Part shown: one piece after another, positions 38,879-47,653 of the stretch
Layout of the letters: every line of letters begins with the position of its first letter
Position numbering within the stretch: position 1 is the first letter of the stretch
Virus record (IMG/VR): IMGVR_UViG_3300009502_000036
Location: 1-64,000 of that record
DNA: 64,000 bases
Direction: 5' to 3' (one strand)
From: a virus
Notes under the pieces: model-generated
Seen by the model: the letters and a program-made list of their open reading frames with translations, nothing else
What the model was told of the DNA's origin: nothing
Databases searched by the model: none
Made by a program: the position numbers and the translations under genes

Positions 38879-39547
38879 ATGAAAAAAATTACATTTTTAA
38901 TAGCATTGTTTGGGATGTTACTTATGTCTACAGTAACATCTTATGCATCTGATTTGGTAACCTCTGGAAGTGTTGGTGTTTATAGTAGATATTTTGATCA
39001 TGGTTATGATCAAAGTAATGGGAAAGCATTTTCTACTCTTTCTGGTACTGTAGCTTACGACGCACTATCTGTAAGTGTTCTTGCAAAACAGTCTATTTCA
39101 GGACAAAGTGGTTATAATGGAATTGAAGGATCTGTTGATTATGCATTAAGCAAAAATGCTTCTTTCGGTGTAAGATCGTATTCTATTGCTGATGTAAGAA
39201 ATGATCAGGATTTGGATGCTCATATCTCACTTACTGATGGTGCATTTACTATTAATGCAGAAAGAAGAATAGCTGGAATTAACACGTCTGGAACTTATGG
39301 AGAACTTGTTATTACAACTCATCCAATTAAGAATATAGATGTTCAGATTGTTTCTGGTGTAGGTAATAAAATTTATACCGCTAGTAATGATTTGAAATTC
39401 CAACTTGTCAACGAAGCAATAGTTATTAAAACTAATGTTGCTAATGACGTTTCTGTTTTTGGTACCGCGGTTTACAATTCTGCATTGCATCAGACATTCA
39501 AAACAAATGATATTCTTTATGGAGTAGGTCTTTCGGTTAATCTCTAA
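38879..39547 (+). CDS. exported outer-membrane beta-barrel-like protein
   Basis: 222 aa. A signal peptide (ending SYA, residue about 23) is followed by SGSVGVYSRYFDHGYDQS, a start resembling the TIGR02001-type outer-membrane proteins, then alternating amphipathic strands and a C-terminal GVGLSVNL ending in a hydrophobic residue. Likely an outer-membrane barrel with 8-10 strands. Phages seldom encode one; blocking receptors against superinfection is a plausible role (inference). A terminator follows. Confidence 0.75.
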   Translation: MKKITFLIALFGMLLMSTVTSYASDLVTSGSVGVYSRYFDHGYDQSNGKAFSTLSGTVAYDALSVSVLAKQSISGQSGYNGIEGSVDYALSKNASFGVRSYSIADVRNDQDLDAHISLTDGAFTINAERRIAGINTSGTYGELVITTHPIKNIDVQIVSGVGNKIYTASNDLKFQLVNEAIVIKTNVANDVSVFGTAVYNSALHQTFKTNDILYGVGLSVNL

Positions 39548-39567
39548 AAAGAACTTTAGTATATCAA

Positions 39568-39605
39568 AGAAATGGCTCCTAATAGGAGCCATTTCTGTTT
39601 TTATT
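39568..39605 (+). terminator. Rho-independent terminator
   Basis: AGAAATGGCTCC, TAATA, GGAGCCATTTCT, then GTTTTTATT: a perfect 12-bp stem with T-rich tail. Confidence 0.92.
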
Positions 39606-39620
39606 GCAATTATATAATTT

Positions 39621-39628
39621 TATAAATA
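39621..39628 (+). promoter_or_regulatory. T4-type late promoter motif for the lysis cassette
   Basis: TATAAATA, 37 nt before the ATG at 39665, which is also preceded by a strong AAGGAGGA ribosome-binding site. Confidence 0.7.
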
Positions 39629-39664
39629 GAAATAATATTATATAACAATAAAAAGGAGGATTAT

Positions 39665-40060
39665 ATGCCTACAGATACAGATTTGCTAAGTGGAATATAT
39701 TCAGCAATAATTAATTCTTTGTCTATACCATATATAGTTTCTACAAATATTCTCATCTATTTAATTATCAAATTTATAGATTATTTAAATAAAGAGAAAT
39801 ATGTTCCCGGAATAACAAAAAAGATTATAACTGCTATAGTCGGTCTTAGTATGGGAATTTTATTTCATTTTATAGGAACCACAACGACAGAAGTTCTTAT
39901 AACATCTTTCTTAGTTGTTCCCTTTTCTTATAAATATATAATCAAATATATTTTAAAAACATTTGGTGTTTATTATAGAGATTTACCAGGAAAAACTGAA
40001 GAAGAAGACAAAAAGGCAGCAGATGATGCAATGAATAGTGATTCAAATATAAATTTATAA
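39665..40060 (+). CDS. holin candidate
   Basis: 131 aa with about three hydrophobic helices (residues 18-36, 54-70, 76-100) and an acidic, highly charged C-terminal tail, the usual holin layout. It is the first gene after a late promoter and stands before endolysin and spanin genes. No specific holin family is recognised. Confidence 0.65.
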   Translation: MPTDTDLLSGIYSAIINSLSIPYIVSTNILIYLIIKFIDYLNKEKYVPGITKKIITAIVGLSMGILFHFIGTTTTEVLITSFLVVPFSYKYIIKYILKTFGVYYRDLPGKTEEEDKKAADDAMNSDSNINL

Positions 40061-40102
40061 ATAATTCACGCTTTAATATTTAACTTTGTAAATCAATACT
40101 AT

Positions 40103-40141
40103 AGACAGTAGCATCATTTTAAACTATTGGTGCTACTGTCT
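40103..40141 (+). terminator. hairpin after the holin gene
   Basis: AGACAGTAGCA / TGCTACTGTCT, 11 bp plus G-T, 17-nt loop, followed by GTTTATT. Likely a partial terminator or attenuator between holin and endolysin. A TATAAATA overlaps the holin stop codon at 40056-40063. Confidence 0.6.
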
Positions 40142-40191
40142 GTTTATTAAGAAAATTACATAATTAATAACAATCCTCATATTTAAAATAA

Positions 40192-40809
40192 ATGGATTTT
40201 TTAACAAAAGAAAAACTTGAAAAGATAATTATAGGTAATAGTCATATAGATAATTGGTTTTTAGCACTCATTACTATATTACCAAAATATGAAATAAACA
40301 CTATTATTAGAGTAGGAGCATTTTTAGCTCAAACTGCACATGAAAGTGGTAATTATATGATTATAAAGGAAAATTTAAATTATAGAGCTGCTGCACTTAT
40401 GACAGTTTTTAGAAAATATTTTCCTACAATAGAAATGGCTACAGCTTATGAACATAAGCCTGAAAAAATTGCTAATAGAGTATATGCTAATAGAATAGGA
40501 AATGGACCTGAAACTTCTGGTGATGGATTTAAGTTCTGTGGAAGAGGTTTAATTCAATTGACTGGTAAAAGTAACTATACTGCTTTTGCTAAATGTATAG
40601 GAAAGTCGGTAGATGAAACAATACTTTATATGGAAACTCCTACGGGTGCATTGGAGAGTGCATGTTGGTATTGGAAAGAAAATAATCTAAATATCTACGC
40701 AGATTCTAAGGATATCAAAACAATGTCTATACGAATAAATGGAGGTACTATAGGTCTAGATGATCGTATAGCACGTTACAATAAAGCAATACAAATATTG
40801 GAGGCTTAA
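40192..40809 (+). CDS. GH19-type endolysin
   Basis: 205 aa. AQTAHESGNYMIIKENLNY contains the catalytic Glu, FKFCGRGLIQLTGKSNY is the GH19 core loop, and ESACWYWKENNLN and IRINGGTIGLDDR complete the fold. No signal peptide, so release depends on the holin. GH19 endolysins cut the glycan strand of peptidoglycan. Followed 2 nt later by the spanin pair. Confidence 0.93.
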   Translation: MDFLTKEKLEKIIIGNSHIDNWFLALITILPKYEINTIIRVGAFLAQTAHESGNYMIIKENLNYRAAALMTVFRKYFPTIEMATAYEHKPEKIANRVYANRIGNGPETSGDGFKFCGRGLIQLTGKSNYTAFAKCIGKSVDETILYMETPTGALESACWYWKENNLNIYADSKDIKTMSIRINGGTIGLDDRIARYNKAIQILEA

Positions 40810-40811
40810 TT

Positions 40812-41291
40812 ATGTGGATATTACATTTAATACCAGATTCTTTTTTGAATATAATAGTAAATTTTGTTATTCTTCTTGGAATAGTGATGGTAATTATATC
40901 ATTCTTTTTTGAAAATCAACTTCTAAAAATATTACCACCGAATATTGCTATTAACCCTATACAGCAAAAGTTATTTCAAGCATTGAGTGTTGCTGTTCTA
41001 TTGACTGGAGTGTATTGGAAAGGTGGATATGGAACAGAAATGAAATGGAGAGCGCGTGTTGCAGAAGTCGAGGCTAAATTGAAAATTGCAGAAGCGCAAA
41101 GTGCAAAAGTGACGGAGAAAATCGTTACAGTTACAAAAGAAAAGATTGTATATATTAACAAACATACGGCATCTGTTTCAACCGAAATATCTACAAATGA
41201 GGATGAAATAAATAAAGGAAGTGTTTTAACACCTTTAGCAGTTAAAATTTATAATGAAGCTGTAAGTGGACCAAACGAGGAACATAAATGA
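40812..41291 (+). CDS. i-spanin (Rz-like)
   Basis: 159 aa. Two hydrophobic segments near the N-terminus (about residues 10-32 and 50-68), then an extended coiled coil (ARVAEVEAKLKIAEAQSAKV) into the periplasm. Overlaps the lipoprotein gene by 4 nt, as Rz/Rz1 pairs often do. The longer N-terminus than classical Rz is unusual. Confidence 0.72.
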   Translation: MWILHLIPDSFLNIIVNFVILLGIVMVIISFFFENQLLKILPPNIAINPIQQKLFQALSVAVLLTGVYWKGGYGTEMKWRARVAEVEAKLKIAEAQSAKVTEKIVTVTKEKIVYINKHTASVSTEISTNEDEINKGSVLTPLAVKIYNEAVSGPNEEHK

Positions 41292-41545
41292 AAAAAATAT
41301 ATATACTACTGTTATTATTGGTTGGTTGTCAATCTGTGCCTACAAAAAGAAATTTTCCAGAACCACCATCTGATTTGATTGTTTCATCTAAATTAATTTT
41401 GTTAGATAGTAACACCACAAAAATTTCAGATCTTTTACAGAATGCAAACCAAAACTATGGATCTTATTATATCCTTAAAGCTAAAAATGATGCATGGATA
41501 GAATGGTATAAACAACAAAAGAATATTTGGAATTCAGTCAAGTAA
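41288..41545 (+). CDS. o-spanin lipoprotein (Rz1-like)
   Basis: 85 aa. KKIYILLLLLVGCQS is a lipoprotein signal with lipobox LVGC (Cys 14). The mature part is short with Pro near the lipid anchor (FPEPP). With the i-spanin it fuses inner and outer membranes at the last lysis step. It converges on the minus-strand operon, overlapping its last gene by 12 nt. Confidence 0.82.
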   Translation: MKKIYILLLLLVGCQSVPTKRNFPEPPSDLIVSSKLILLDSNTTKISDLLQNANQNYGSYYILKAKNDAWIEWYKQQKNIWNSVK

Positions 41546-41716
41546 TTGAAATGCTAAAATTCCAACGGAAGATAATACTAGGAATAGTATTGTAATAATT
41601 CTATTCATTAATATATCTGTTTTAGATAAAACATGGATTTTTAATTCACGCACCCCTTCATCAACTTCATTTAATCTTTTTACTGTTTTCGTTATAAGAT
41701 TTTCTACATTTTCCAT
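41534..41716 (-). CDS. tail-anchored coiled-coil protein 1
   Basis: 60 aa. A short coiled coil (LITKTVKRLNEVDEGVRELK) leads to a C-terminal membrane helix (about residues 40-58). Same plan as the next two genes; the three look like diverged copies. Last gene of the leftward unit. Confidence 0.55.
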   Translation of the reverse strand: MENVENLITKTVKRLNEVDEGVRELKIHVLSKTDILMNRIITILFLVLSSVGILAFQLLD

Positions 41717-41729
41717 AATATAACGTATT

Positions 41730-41936
41730 TTATGGTAAAAATAATCTAGATATGTGTAGTCCTGTTAAAAATATACAAGCACAAAGAACTGCAGATATAA
41801 TTTTCATTTGAAACTCCAGAACATCAAATCTTTTTTCAAATCCCCTTTTAAACTTGTCTATGTTTTTTTCTACAATATCCAATTTTTCTTCCAATTCAGA
41901 ATATGGAGATTTAATCACTTTTTCAGGTGTTGACAT
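41730..41936 (-). CDS. tail-anchored coiled-coil protein 2
   Basis: 68 aa. Coiled coil (ELEEKLDIVEKNIDKFKRGF) followed by one C-terminal membrane helix (about residues 46-63). The plan resembles haemolysin XhlA-type phage proteins, which sit near lysis genes, but there is no clear match. Confidence 0.55.
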   Translation of the reverse strand: MSTPEKVIKSPYSELEEKLDIVEKNIDKFKRGFEKRFDVLEFQMKIISAVLCACIFLTGLHISRLFLP

Positions 41937-41938
41937 TG

Positions 41939-42256
41939 TTATTTTTTAATTATAGTTGATAAAAGACCTACTAATTCTAAGACCACTCCGCCTAATAAAC
42001 CCCATATCCAAAATGTAAGAGTATCCCACTTCTTGTCAAAATTAACTTTTGTAGATTCAATATCATCATCTATATCATCTATTCTAGTATCAACTCTTTT
42101 TATTTCTTTGATATCGGAAAGTCTTCTTTCTACACAAAGATCATGTGTTGTAAAATTAGTTAATTTATTTTCTATTTTTTCAATGTCCTTTTTTACTGAC
42201 TCATATACTTTTGATATTTGTTCTAGAACCCATGCTTTAGATATCTCTTCGGGCAT
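41939..42256 (-). CDS. tail-anchored coiled-coil protein 3
   Basis: 105 aa. Long helical region (VYESVKKDIEKIENKL, RVDTRIDDIDDDIES) and a C-terminal membrane helix around LTFWIWGLLGGVVLELVGLL. Separated from copy 2 by 2 nt. May be a membrane partner of the lysis proteins or of tail entry. Confidence 0.6.
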   Translation of the reverse strand: MPEEISKAWVLEQISKVYESVKKDIEKIENKLTNFTTHDLCVERRLSDIKEIKRVDTRIDDIDDDIESTKVNFDKKWDTLTFWIWGLLGGVVLELVGLLSTIIKK

Positions 42257-42293
42257 TGTGTTTTGTTTTTATGTTATCGTTGTGCATAATATT

Positions 42294-42301
42294 TATTTAT
42301 G
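42294..42301 (-). promoter_or_regulatory. late-promoter-like motif (minus strand)
   Basis: CATAAATA on the minus strand, one base off TATAAATA, about 37 nt before the start of the gene ending at 41939. Suggests separate late transcription of the three tail-anchored proteins. Confidence 0.4.
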
Positions 42302-42313
42302 AAAATATCGTTT

Positions 42314-45292
42314 CTAGTGTTGAATTACGGTTGGTAAAAAATCACCTAATCCTCCAGATAAAGCTATTATTCTATACATGTCGTTGTTATTATTAACAGC
42401 ACCAATATTCCCAGACTGTTTTTCATGTACATTTGTATTAGATGGAGCATTTATCACGACATTACCAGCAACATCGTCGGTAGATACAGGTACTGTTGCT
42501 TTTCTCGCAAATTCTAAAGATTTAGTTTCTGCACTAATAAATGCGCCTTGTTTTACTGGTTTTGGAACTGCAACCAGTGGCTTAACAGATGGATTAAGTT
42601 CAACCGAATTTTGTAAAGTTGATTTAGGTTTACTTAATGCAGTTGAACCTTCGTTGGTATTTAAAAGAGCTAATGCATTAGATTGTCTTTGCCCTCTAAC
42701 TTTACCGGAAGATCTTTCGTAATAAATATCAACCGCTGCAGCCGCACCATCTGCAGTTTTTGCTTCTTTTATTTGATCACCCGCTTTCTTTTCTGTGTTA
42801 TTTAATTCCCAATCTACAAATGCTAATTGTTCTTTAAAGCTCGATTGTTTAATATCTTTACCCATCACTTTAGCAAACATTTTTTGTCTATCAGGGTGCC
42901 ATTGAGCTATGCCATATGCTTGTCCATCATCACCGACAGAATTGGTTTTCATATCTTTACCACTTTCTGACTGTAAATTTCCAATAATACCCGCCGCTTG
43001 CTCCTTTGTCCAACCTTTGGATTGTAAAAATGACATCCCTTCTTTAGAACTACCTGATTCACCCAAACCTTTTTCTGCGGAGCCACCACCCATACCAACC
43101 GAAGTACCTCCAGCTTTGCTCATAGATTGTGATGGAGTTAATCCCATCTTTTTCATTATATTACCAAAGAATTCTCCAACACCACCTGTAATTTTATTTC
43201 CGGTTGTTGCTATAACGTCAGTCTGCCCTTCATAATCGGCTTCTCTCCAAAGTTGAGCATTATCTTTGTCAAAGTTAAATGGATTTAATCTTTTCATAAC
43301 CCATCTAATAATCTTATCACCTATTTTTGCTATAGATACTATACCAACTGCCATATTTTTAGGTACAGAAAAAATTCCTTCTACCAAACTACTAATATTC
43401 TTTTGAAGAATTTCGCTTATATTTATTTTCTTCGATATCGTTTCCGATTTAGTTTTTTTAGGCGAAGTTTTTTCTGATGCCAAAGCTTCATTACCAAATA
43501 TAGAATTCATTATTGATCCTATTGGATCAGATACGATTGATTTTCCTATAGGTCTAGCTAATTTGTTACCAAGTAAGGTTCCACCCATAGAACCTAGTAT
43601 TTTAAATAAGGTACTATATTTTTTAAGAGGTCCTATCGCAGTTGCTCCTAATAATCTTTCGCCGCCGATACCACCTACTATCCCGCCGCCTACTGAGCCA
43701 ATTTCACTAGAGATAGCTTCTTTTACTTTTTCACCTGCTGCAATGTTTGAAGTCGCGTTCCCAATACCAAATGCAGTTTCAACTGCAACTGGGTGTTTAT
43801 GAACAGAATCATAAACACCTTTAGCTGATTTTAAAAACGACTTTTTGCTACCAGGTTCTTGTGGTTCTTTTGTTAAATCATCCCACCAATTTGCCTTAAC
43901 GGAGGTTCCTACTTTAGGTTCTCTCGGTTTTCCCCACCAAGATCCTATTCCAGAATTTTCTTTCCCAAATACACCAGCTCCTGCTAAATCTCTAGTTGCG
44001 GATATTCCAGATAATCCCCAACTTAAAGGTGATAATCCAACGGCACCAGCCAATCCAGAACTAGCTTCTAATGCAGCACCAGTATAATCTCCTTCTTTTG
44101 CTTTTTGATATGCATAATATGCACCTAAACCTGCACCTAGTAACGGTATAGATTTTCCTAAAGTTTTAAATCCAAGTTTTCCTGCACCTTTAACCGCAAT
44201 TTTTGTACCAAGTTCTGGTACAACTTCTTCTCCTGCCTTTGTTAAAAGTTTTGTTCCTATATTAGGAATTGCTTTCTCTGCAACCTTTTCAGTAACAACT
44301 TCTGCAACACTTGTTGATGGAAATACTTTACCTAAAACATTTGATCCTGTAGTTAGCGCTTTTGTTGCACCCTTTGCTAATACTTCTCCACCTACTGTTT
44401 CTACGCCAGTTGACAATACTTTACCTAAAACATTTGATCCTGTAGTTAGCGCTTTTGTTGCACCCTTTGCTAATACTTCTCCACCTACTGTTTCTACGCC
44501 AGTTGACAATACTTTAGGGACAAAACCGCCCAATGCTTTTGTTGCAAGTTTTCCTGCTCCTATAGTTGCTGCTATTGTACCTAAAACCTCTGTTGCGGTT
44601 ATGATTTTATTTAATAACCCATTCGTCTCTCTCCTTTCTACTTTTTCAGAAGATCCTTTACAACAGCAACAACCATCACCATTAGGCGGCGGCCATTTTT
44701 TAGTATAACCTCCACCTAATGGGTTTTTAGGTCCTGCGGGACCTAGTGGCCCGAAAGTCTCACCGCCTGACCCATTTGGACTTTCAGGAGCTTTATAAGG
44801 CGTTCCACTCGAGTCCGCATCTCCAAACTTTCTCTGAAGTAGTTTCCAAATTTGATATGTATTATTAGCAGAATTTGCGGCATCTTTATAACTCTGTTTT
44901 CTAGCAAAAGTATCTGCTGTTGTTTCTGCTTTTTCTTTTGCTTTACTTTCTGCAACTTTTTTACCCCATGGAGTTTTTGCAAACAGATTATCAAGGGTTC
45001 CAGATATTCTTCTTTCTAAAAATTTAGTACCCTGTCCAGCAATAAATGACAATACCATTTTTTCTGGACCAATTCCACCATTTTTAGAAATCGTATTGGA
45101 AGTATGGGTTTGACGAGTTAAGGTTTCAACAGCTCTAGCAGTACGAACAGATGCCTTTGCTGCTATAAGATTAATAGCAACTAATTTATCTATGACTACT
45201 AACAAATCCCTATCCCCTCTTTTTGATAGCTGAATGTCAGGCATCTTAAGAGGTTTATCGTTTATTGGTTTTTCTGATTTTGGTGTTGCCAT
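42314..45292 (-). CDS. tape-measure-like protein with tail lysozyme domain
   Basis: 992 aa. The N-terminal part is helical; around residue 207 there is a Gly/Pro-rich stretch with four consecutive cysteines; residues 262-323 are a 31-aa unit repeated twice; several Gly/Ala-rich hydrophobic segments follow, as in tape-measure proteins. Residues about 750-875 (GMSFLQSKGWTKEQAAGIIG, YGIAQWHPDRQ) are a phage tail lysozyme domain. Next to gp26 as gp29 is in T4, but longer than gp29 (590 aa). It probably sets tail length and cuts peptidoglycan at entry. Confidence 0.75.
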   Translation of the reverse strand: MATPKSEKPINDKPLKMPDIQLSKRGDRDLLVVIDKLVAINLIAAKASVRTARAVETLTRQTHTSNTISKNGGIGPEKMVLSFIAGQGTKFLERRISGTLDNLFAKTPWGKKVAESKAKEKAETTADTFARKQSYKDAANSANNTYQIWKLLQRKFGDADSSGTPYKAPESPNGSGGETFGPLGPAGPKNPLGGGYTKKWPPPNGDGCCCCKGSSEKVERRETNGLLNKIITATEVLGTIAATIGAGKLATKALGGFVPKVLSTGVETVGGEVLAKGATKALTTGSNVLGKVLSTGVETVGGEVLAKGATKALTTGSNVLGKVFPSTSVAEVVTEKVAEKAIPNIGTKLLTKAGEEVVPELGTKIAVKGAGKLGFKTLGKSIPLLGAGLGAYYAYQKAKEGDYTGAALEASSGLAGAVGLSPLSWGLSGISATRDLAGAGVFGKENSGIGSWWGKPREPKVGTSVKANWWDDLTKEPQEPGSKKSFLKSAKGVYDSVHKHPVAVETAFGIGNATSNIAAGEKVKEAISSEIGSVGGGIVGGIGGERLLGATAIGPLKKYSTLFKILGSMGGTLLGNKLARPIGKSIVSDPIGSIMNSIFGNEALASEKTSPKKTKSETISKKINISEILQKNISSLVEGIFSVPKNMAVGIVSIAKIGDKIIRWVMKRLNPFNFDKDNAQLWREADYEGQTDVIATTGNKITGGVGEFFGNIMKKMGLTPSQSMSKAGGTSVGMGGGSAEKGLGESGSSKEGMSFLQSKGWTKEQAAGIIGNLQSESGKDMKTNSVGDDGQAYGIAQWHPDRQKMFAKVMGKDIKQSSFKEQLAFVDWELNNTEKKAGDQIKEAKTADGAAAAVDIYYERSSGKVRGQRQSNALALLNTNEGSTALSKPKSTLQNSVELNPSVKPLVAVPKPVKQGAFISAETKSLEFARKATVPVSTDDVAGNVVINAPSNTNVHEKQSGNIGAVNNNNDMYRIIALSGGLGDFLPTVIQH
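44322..44507 (-). repeat. 93-bp tandem duplication within the tape-measure gene
   Basis: Units 44322-44414 and 44415-44507 are identical, with the first 9 bp of a third copy after them. 93 bp is 31 codons, so the frame is kept. The lack of any difference indicates a recent duplication. Confidence 0.92.
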
Positions 45293-45301
45293 CTTTTTAA
45301 T

Positions 45302-45469
45302 TTAAGTTTTTTCTTGTTCTCTAATCCAATTCTTTAATTGCTCTACATAAATATCACGTTCCCATGGTATCCAACTTTCAACTTCTGTAACACTCCAATT
45401 ATAATGTTTCATCAATTGAAAATTTAATGTGTAATAATTAGACAATGAATTATGACCAAGAATTAAGTA
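45302..45469 (-). CDS. C-terminal extension of gp26-like protein, reached by -1 frameshift
   Basis: After seven T in the coding strand (45475-45469) a -1 shift avoids the stop ACT-TAA and continues YLILGHNSLSNYY...LMKHYNWSVTEVESWIPWERDIYV to TAA 45304-45302, adding 55 residues. That segment has the pattern of the C-terminus of T4-type baseplate hub proteins (LM-x-H-x-x-W-S-x-T-E-x-E-x-x-I-P-x-E-R-D-x-Y-V). Alternatives are an indel in T7 or a separate gene starting at ATG inside it (about 36 aa). Confidence 0.6.
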   Translation of the reverse strand, partial: YLILGHNSLSNYYTLNFQLMKHYNWSVTEVESWIPWERDIYVEQLKNWIREQEKT

Positions 45470-46182
45470 AAAAAATCTGTTAGCCCTTCTAAAACTATAG
45501 TTTCTTCTACTTTACACTTTCCGCATTTCCATTTAACTTCATAAGATACTTTTGGTAGTGTTTCAAAGAAATATTCTATCTTTTCTAATTGCGTATGAGT
45601 TAAATTATCAACAAATGCAGTTATCTCTTCTTTCTTATAATCCAAACTTGGATATGTTTTATCTGCATCATAAATATAATCTATACAATCTGCAATTATA
45701 GAAAAAGATGTGTTGCTGTTGTAATTACCTAGTTCATTTAATATGGAAAGAGTAGGATATTTCATCACTACACCTATTTCATCTGTTAATTGAATCTTTT
45801 TATCATGACCTTCTGTTTTCACGATATCAACTAGCGATAAATCTACTAAAATTTCCTGAGTATGATCACATGGGTTTCCATCAGAATTTATCCCATCAAT
45901 ATGTTTTACGAAAATTGTTATTTTATCACTTATTGACTTTTCTCTAAGACGCAAAAAACAGTATTCTAAATCAAATATAGATATTGCTTCTACGTCAATT
46001 CCAAACACACAAACTCTAATAATTTCTTTAATAGAGTTTATAATATCATCAGGGTTGCCGCCTTCCAAAGCAATAAGAAGAATTTTTTCTTCTTTCACTA
46101 AAAAGGGTCTGTAAGAAAACTTCTTACCCGTTGACGGTAATATTAATGTAAATTGAGGACTTGCGATTGATGGTAATGCCAT
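45463..46182 (-). CDS. 26: gp26-like baseplate hub protein (zero-frame product)
   Basis: 239 aa. ALPSIASPQFTLILPSTGKKFSYRPFLVKEEKILL is the hallmark start of gp26-like hub proteins in T4-like phages, and FDLEYCFLRLREKSI follows. Near the end WKCGKCKVEETI carries a CxxC. It ends in GLTDFFT-stop on a T7 run (see the frameshift entry). The hub assembles the centre of the baseplate. Operon with the tape-measure gene downstream. Confidence 0.85.
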   Translation of the reverse strand: MALPSIASPQFTLILPSTGKKFSYRPFLVKEEKILLIALEGGNPDDIINSIKEIIRVCVFGIDVEAISIFDLEYCFLRLREKSISDKITIFVKHIDGINSDGNPCDHTQEILVDLSLVDIVKTEGHDKKIQLTDEIGVVMKYPTLSILNELGNYNSNTSFSIIADCIDYIYDADKTYPSLDYKKEEITAFVDNLTHTQLEKIEYFFETLPKVSYEVKWKCGKCKVEETIVLEGLTDFFT

Positions 46183-46211
46183 AATGTTATATTTTTATGT
46201 TTATGATATAA

Positions 46212-46850
46212 TTATTGTACTTGAATTCTAGTTCCTATATTCCCACCTACTCCTGATGTAGCCTTTAATACTGTAGGGGTAGCCAATCCTTCTACAAAAT
46301 TCCATTGAGCATAAGATAGAGTAACGTTAAAATATACTGGAGTTGTATGAGATGCCCAATCCAAATCTATTGCTCCTACGTTTGTTGGCCAGCATTTTGA
46401 AAGTCTTATCGTTGAAGTTAATTGTCGTGCTTCGTTATAAATATAAATTTCTGCATCTACAGTATAATCGGCATAATAACCCACTAAAAAGGTTGATCCA
46501 TCTTGACTTGGAATACCGTAATTAATTACTCCATTTTGCCATGCAGCAAAAAGTTTTCTTTCCCAAAGATTACCAGAAGATACGACTTCTATTGTCATAT
46601 CATTCGTTGAATTCTCTGAAGCATGCTTTATCTGAGGTCCATTATAGGAAACAGAATTAGATTGAATTGCTAATTCGGGTAACTGAGACTTCATTGTATG
46701 AACACTAAGATCATCCATTAGTGTTGCTTGATAATTCTTTTGTAGACATTTAGGCATTGTCAAAAATTTAAATTCAAACAATGACGAATCTGTCAATCCT
46801 ATCCCAGCAAAGGATCCTCTAAAATTGGAAACAGAAAAATTTAATGGCAT
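46212..46850 (-). CDS. tail tube / tube initiator-like protein
   Basis: 212 aa. FEFKFLTMPKCLQ, then beta-rich segments, MTIEVVSSGNLWERKLFAAW and a C-terminal VYFNVTLSYAQW recall the gp19/gp54 tube fold. Larger than T4 gp19 (163 aa). Placement between gp26 and gp2/gp4 supports a tail role. Exact identity (tube, initiator gp54 or cap) unresolved. Confidence 0.55.
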   Translation of the reverse strand: MPLNFSVSNFRGSFAGIGLTDSSLFEFKFLTMPKCLQKNYQATLMDDLSVHTMKSQLPELAIQSNSVSYNGPQIKHASENSTNDMTIEVVSSGNLWERKLFAAWQNGVINYGIPSQDGSTFLVGYYADYTVDAEIYIYNEARQLTSTIRLSKCWPTNVGAIDLDWASHTTPVYFNVTLSYAQWNFVEGLATPTVLKATSGVGGNIGTRIQVQ

Positions 46851-46861
46851 ATTTATTTAAT

Positions 46862-47638
46862 TTACTTAATTTTTGCTCTTGAATCTCTCCATACCTTTTG
46901 CTGGCTAGCCTTCTTAAACTGTGCTACTGGTAAAAATAATGCAATGTCCCATTCAGATGAATAAACATTTATAAAACGACTTTTAACATGTTCGTATAAA
47001 TATCTATGAATAGTTGGAGCAACTTCTTTATGTGCAGAAATTCCCTTTGTTATTTTGTAGGAAATTGCTAATTTGGTCTTTTCATCATAACGATCATCTG
47101 TCGCTAATGTATATAAAGAATCCATTAATTTTGCTCTAAGAATGTAAGGTAAATAATGGAAATTTAAACCGAGAAAACCATCACTATATTGTTCTATAGG
47201 AATAATTGCTGGGAACATGTCATAATAAGGCAATGTTTTAGCATATTTAGGATCATACATGAAGAAATAAAATTCCCCAGGTAATAATTTAGTGACTAAT
47301 CTAGTTTTCTCTGAAAGAAGACTAGCAGATGTTACTTGATGCTGTTCTTTAGCAATTCCTCTAAACCAGTCCCTAGCATCTTGTGTTCTAGCCGGAATAT
47401 TTCCAGATCTTATACCACGAAGAAGTAGATTATCAAAAACTCTTTCCTGAGTAGTGTAATTCTTTTTACCTGCAAGTTTATTTAATTCTAAAGTAGTGTT
47501 TTTTGTTGCAACTGATCCCGTCTTTCCAGAAGGAAGTATACGAGCCCATTTGTTAATTCGGTGACCTTTCGAATCACCTAAATATCTATAGAAATAACCA
47601 TCTTTCGATTTAAGCTCTACACCTTCAAACACAGACAT
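46862..47638 (-). CDS. 2: gp2-like DNA end protector / head completion protein
   Basis: 258 aa. LLPGEFYFFMYDPKYAKTLPYYDMFP and GFLGLNFHYLPYILRAKLMDSLY are characteristic of the gp2-type proteins I know from marine T4-like phages (T4 gp2: 274 aa). gp2 caps the packaged DNA ends and shields them from RecBCD. It directly follows gp4 in this operon, as the paired function predicts. Confidence 0.7.
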   Translation of the reverse strand: MSVFEGVELKSKDGYFYRYLGDSKGHRINKWARILPSGKTGSVATKNTTLELNKLAGKKNYTTQERVFDNLLLRGIRSGNIPARTQDARDWFRGIAKEQHQVTSASLLSEKTRLVTKLLPGEFYFFMYDPKYAKTLPYYDMFPAIIPIEQYSDGFLGLNFHYLPYILRAKLMDSLYTLATDDRYDEKTKLAISYKITKGISAHKEVAPTIHRYLYEHVKSRFINVYSSEWDIALFLPVAQFKKASQQKVWRDSRAKIK

Positions 47639-47653
47639 TATTTTATTTCCCTT

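Noticed and set aside
42033-44087. Several plus-strand frames over the tape-measure gene
   Set aside because: They are mirror frames of a long, well-supported minus-strand gene and start without ribosome-binding sites.
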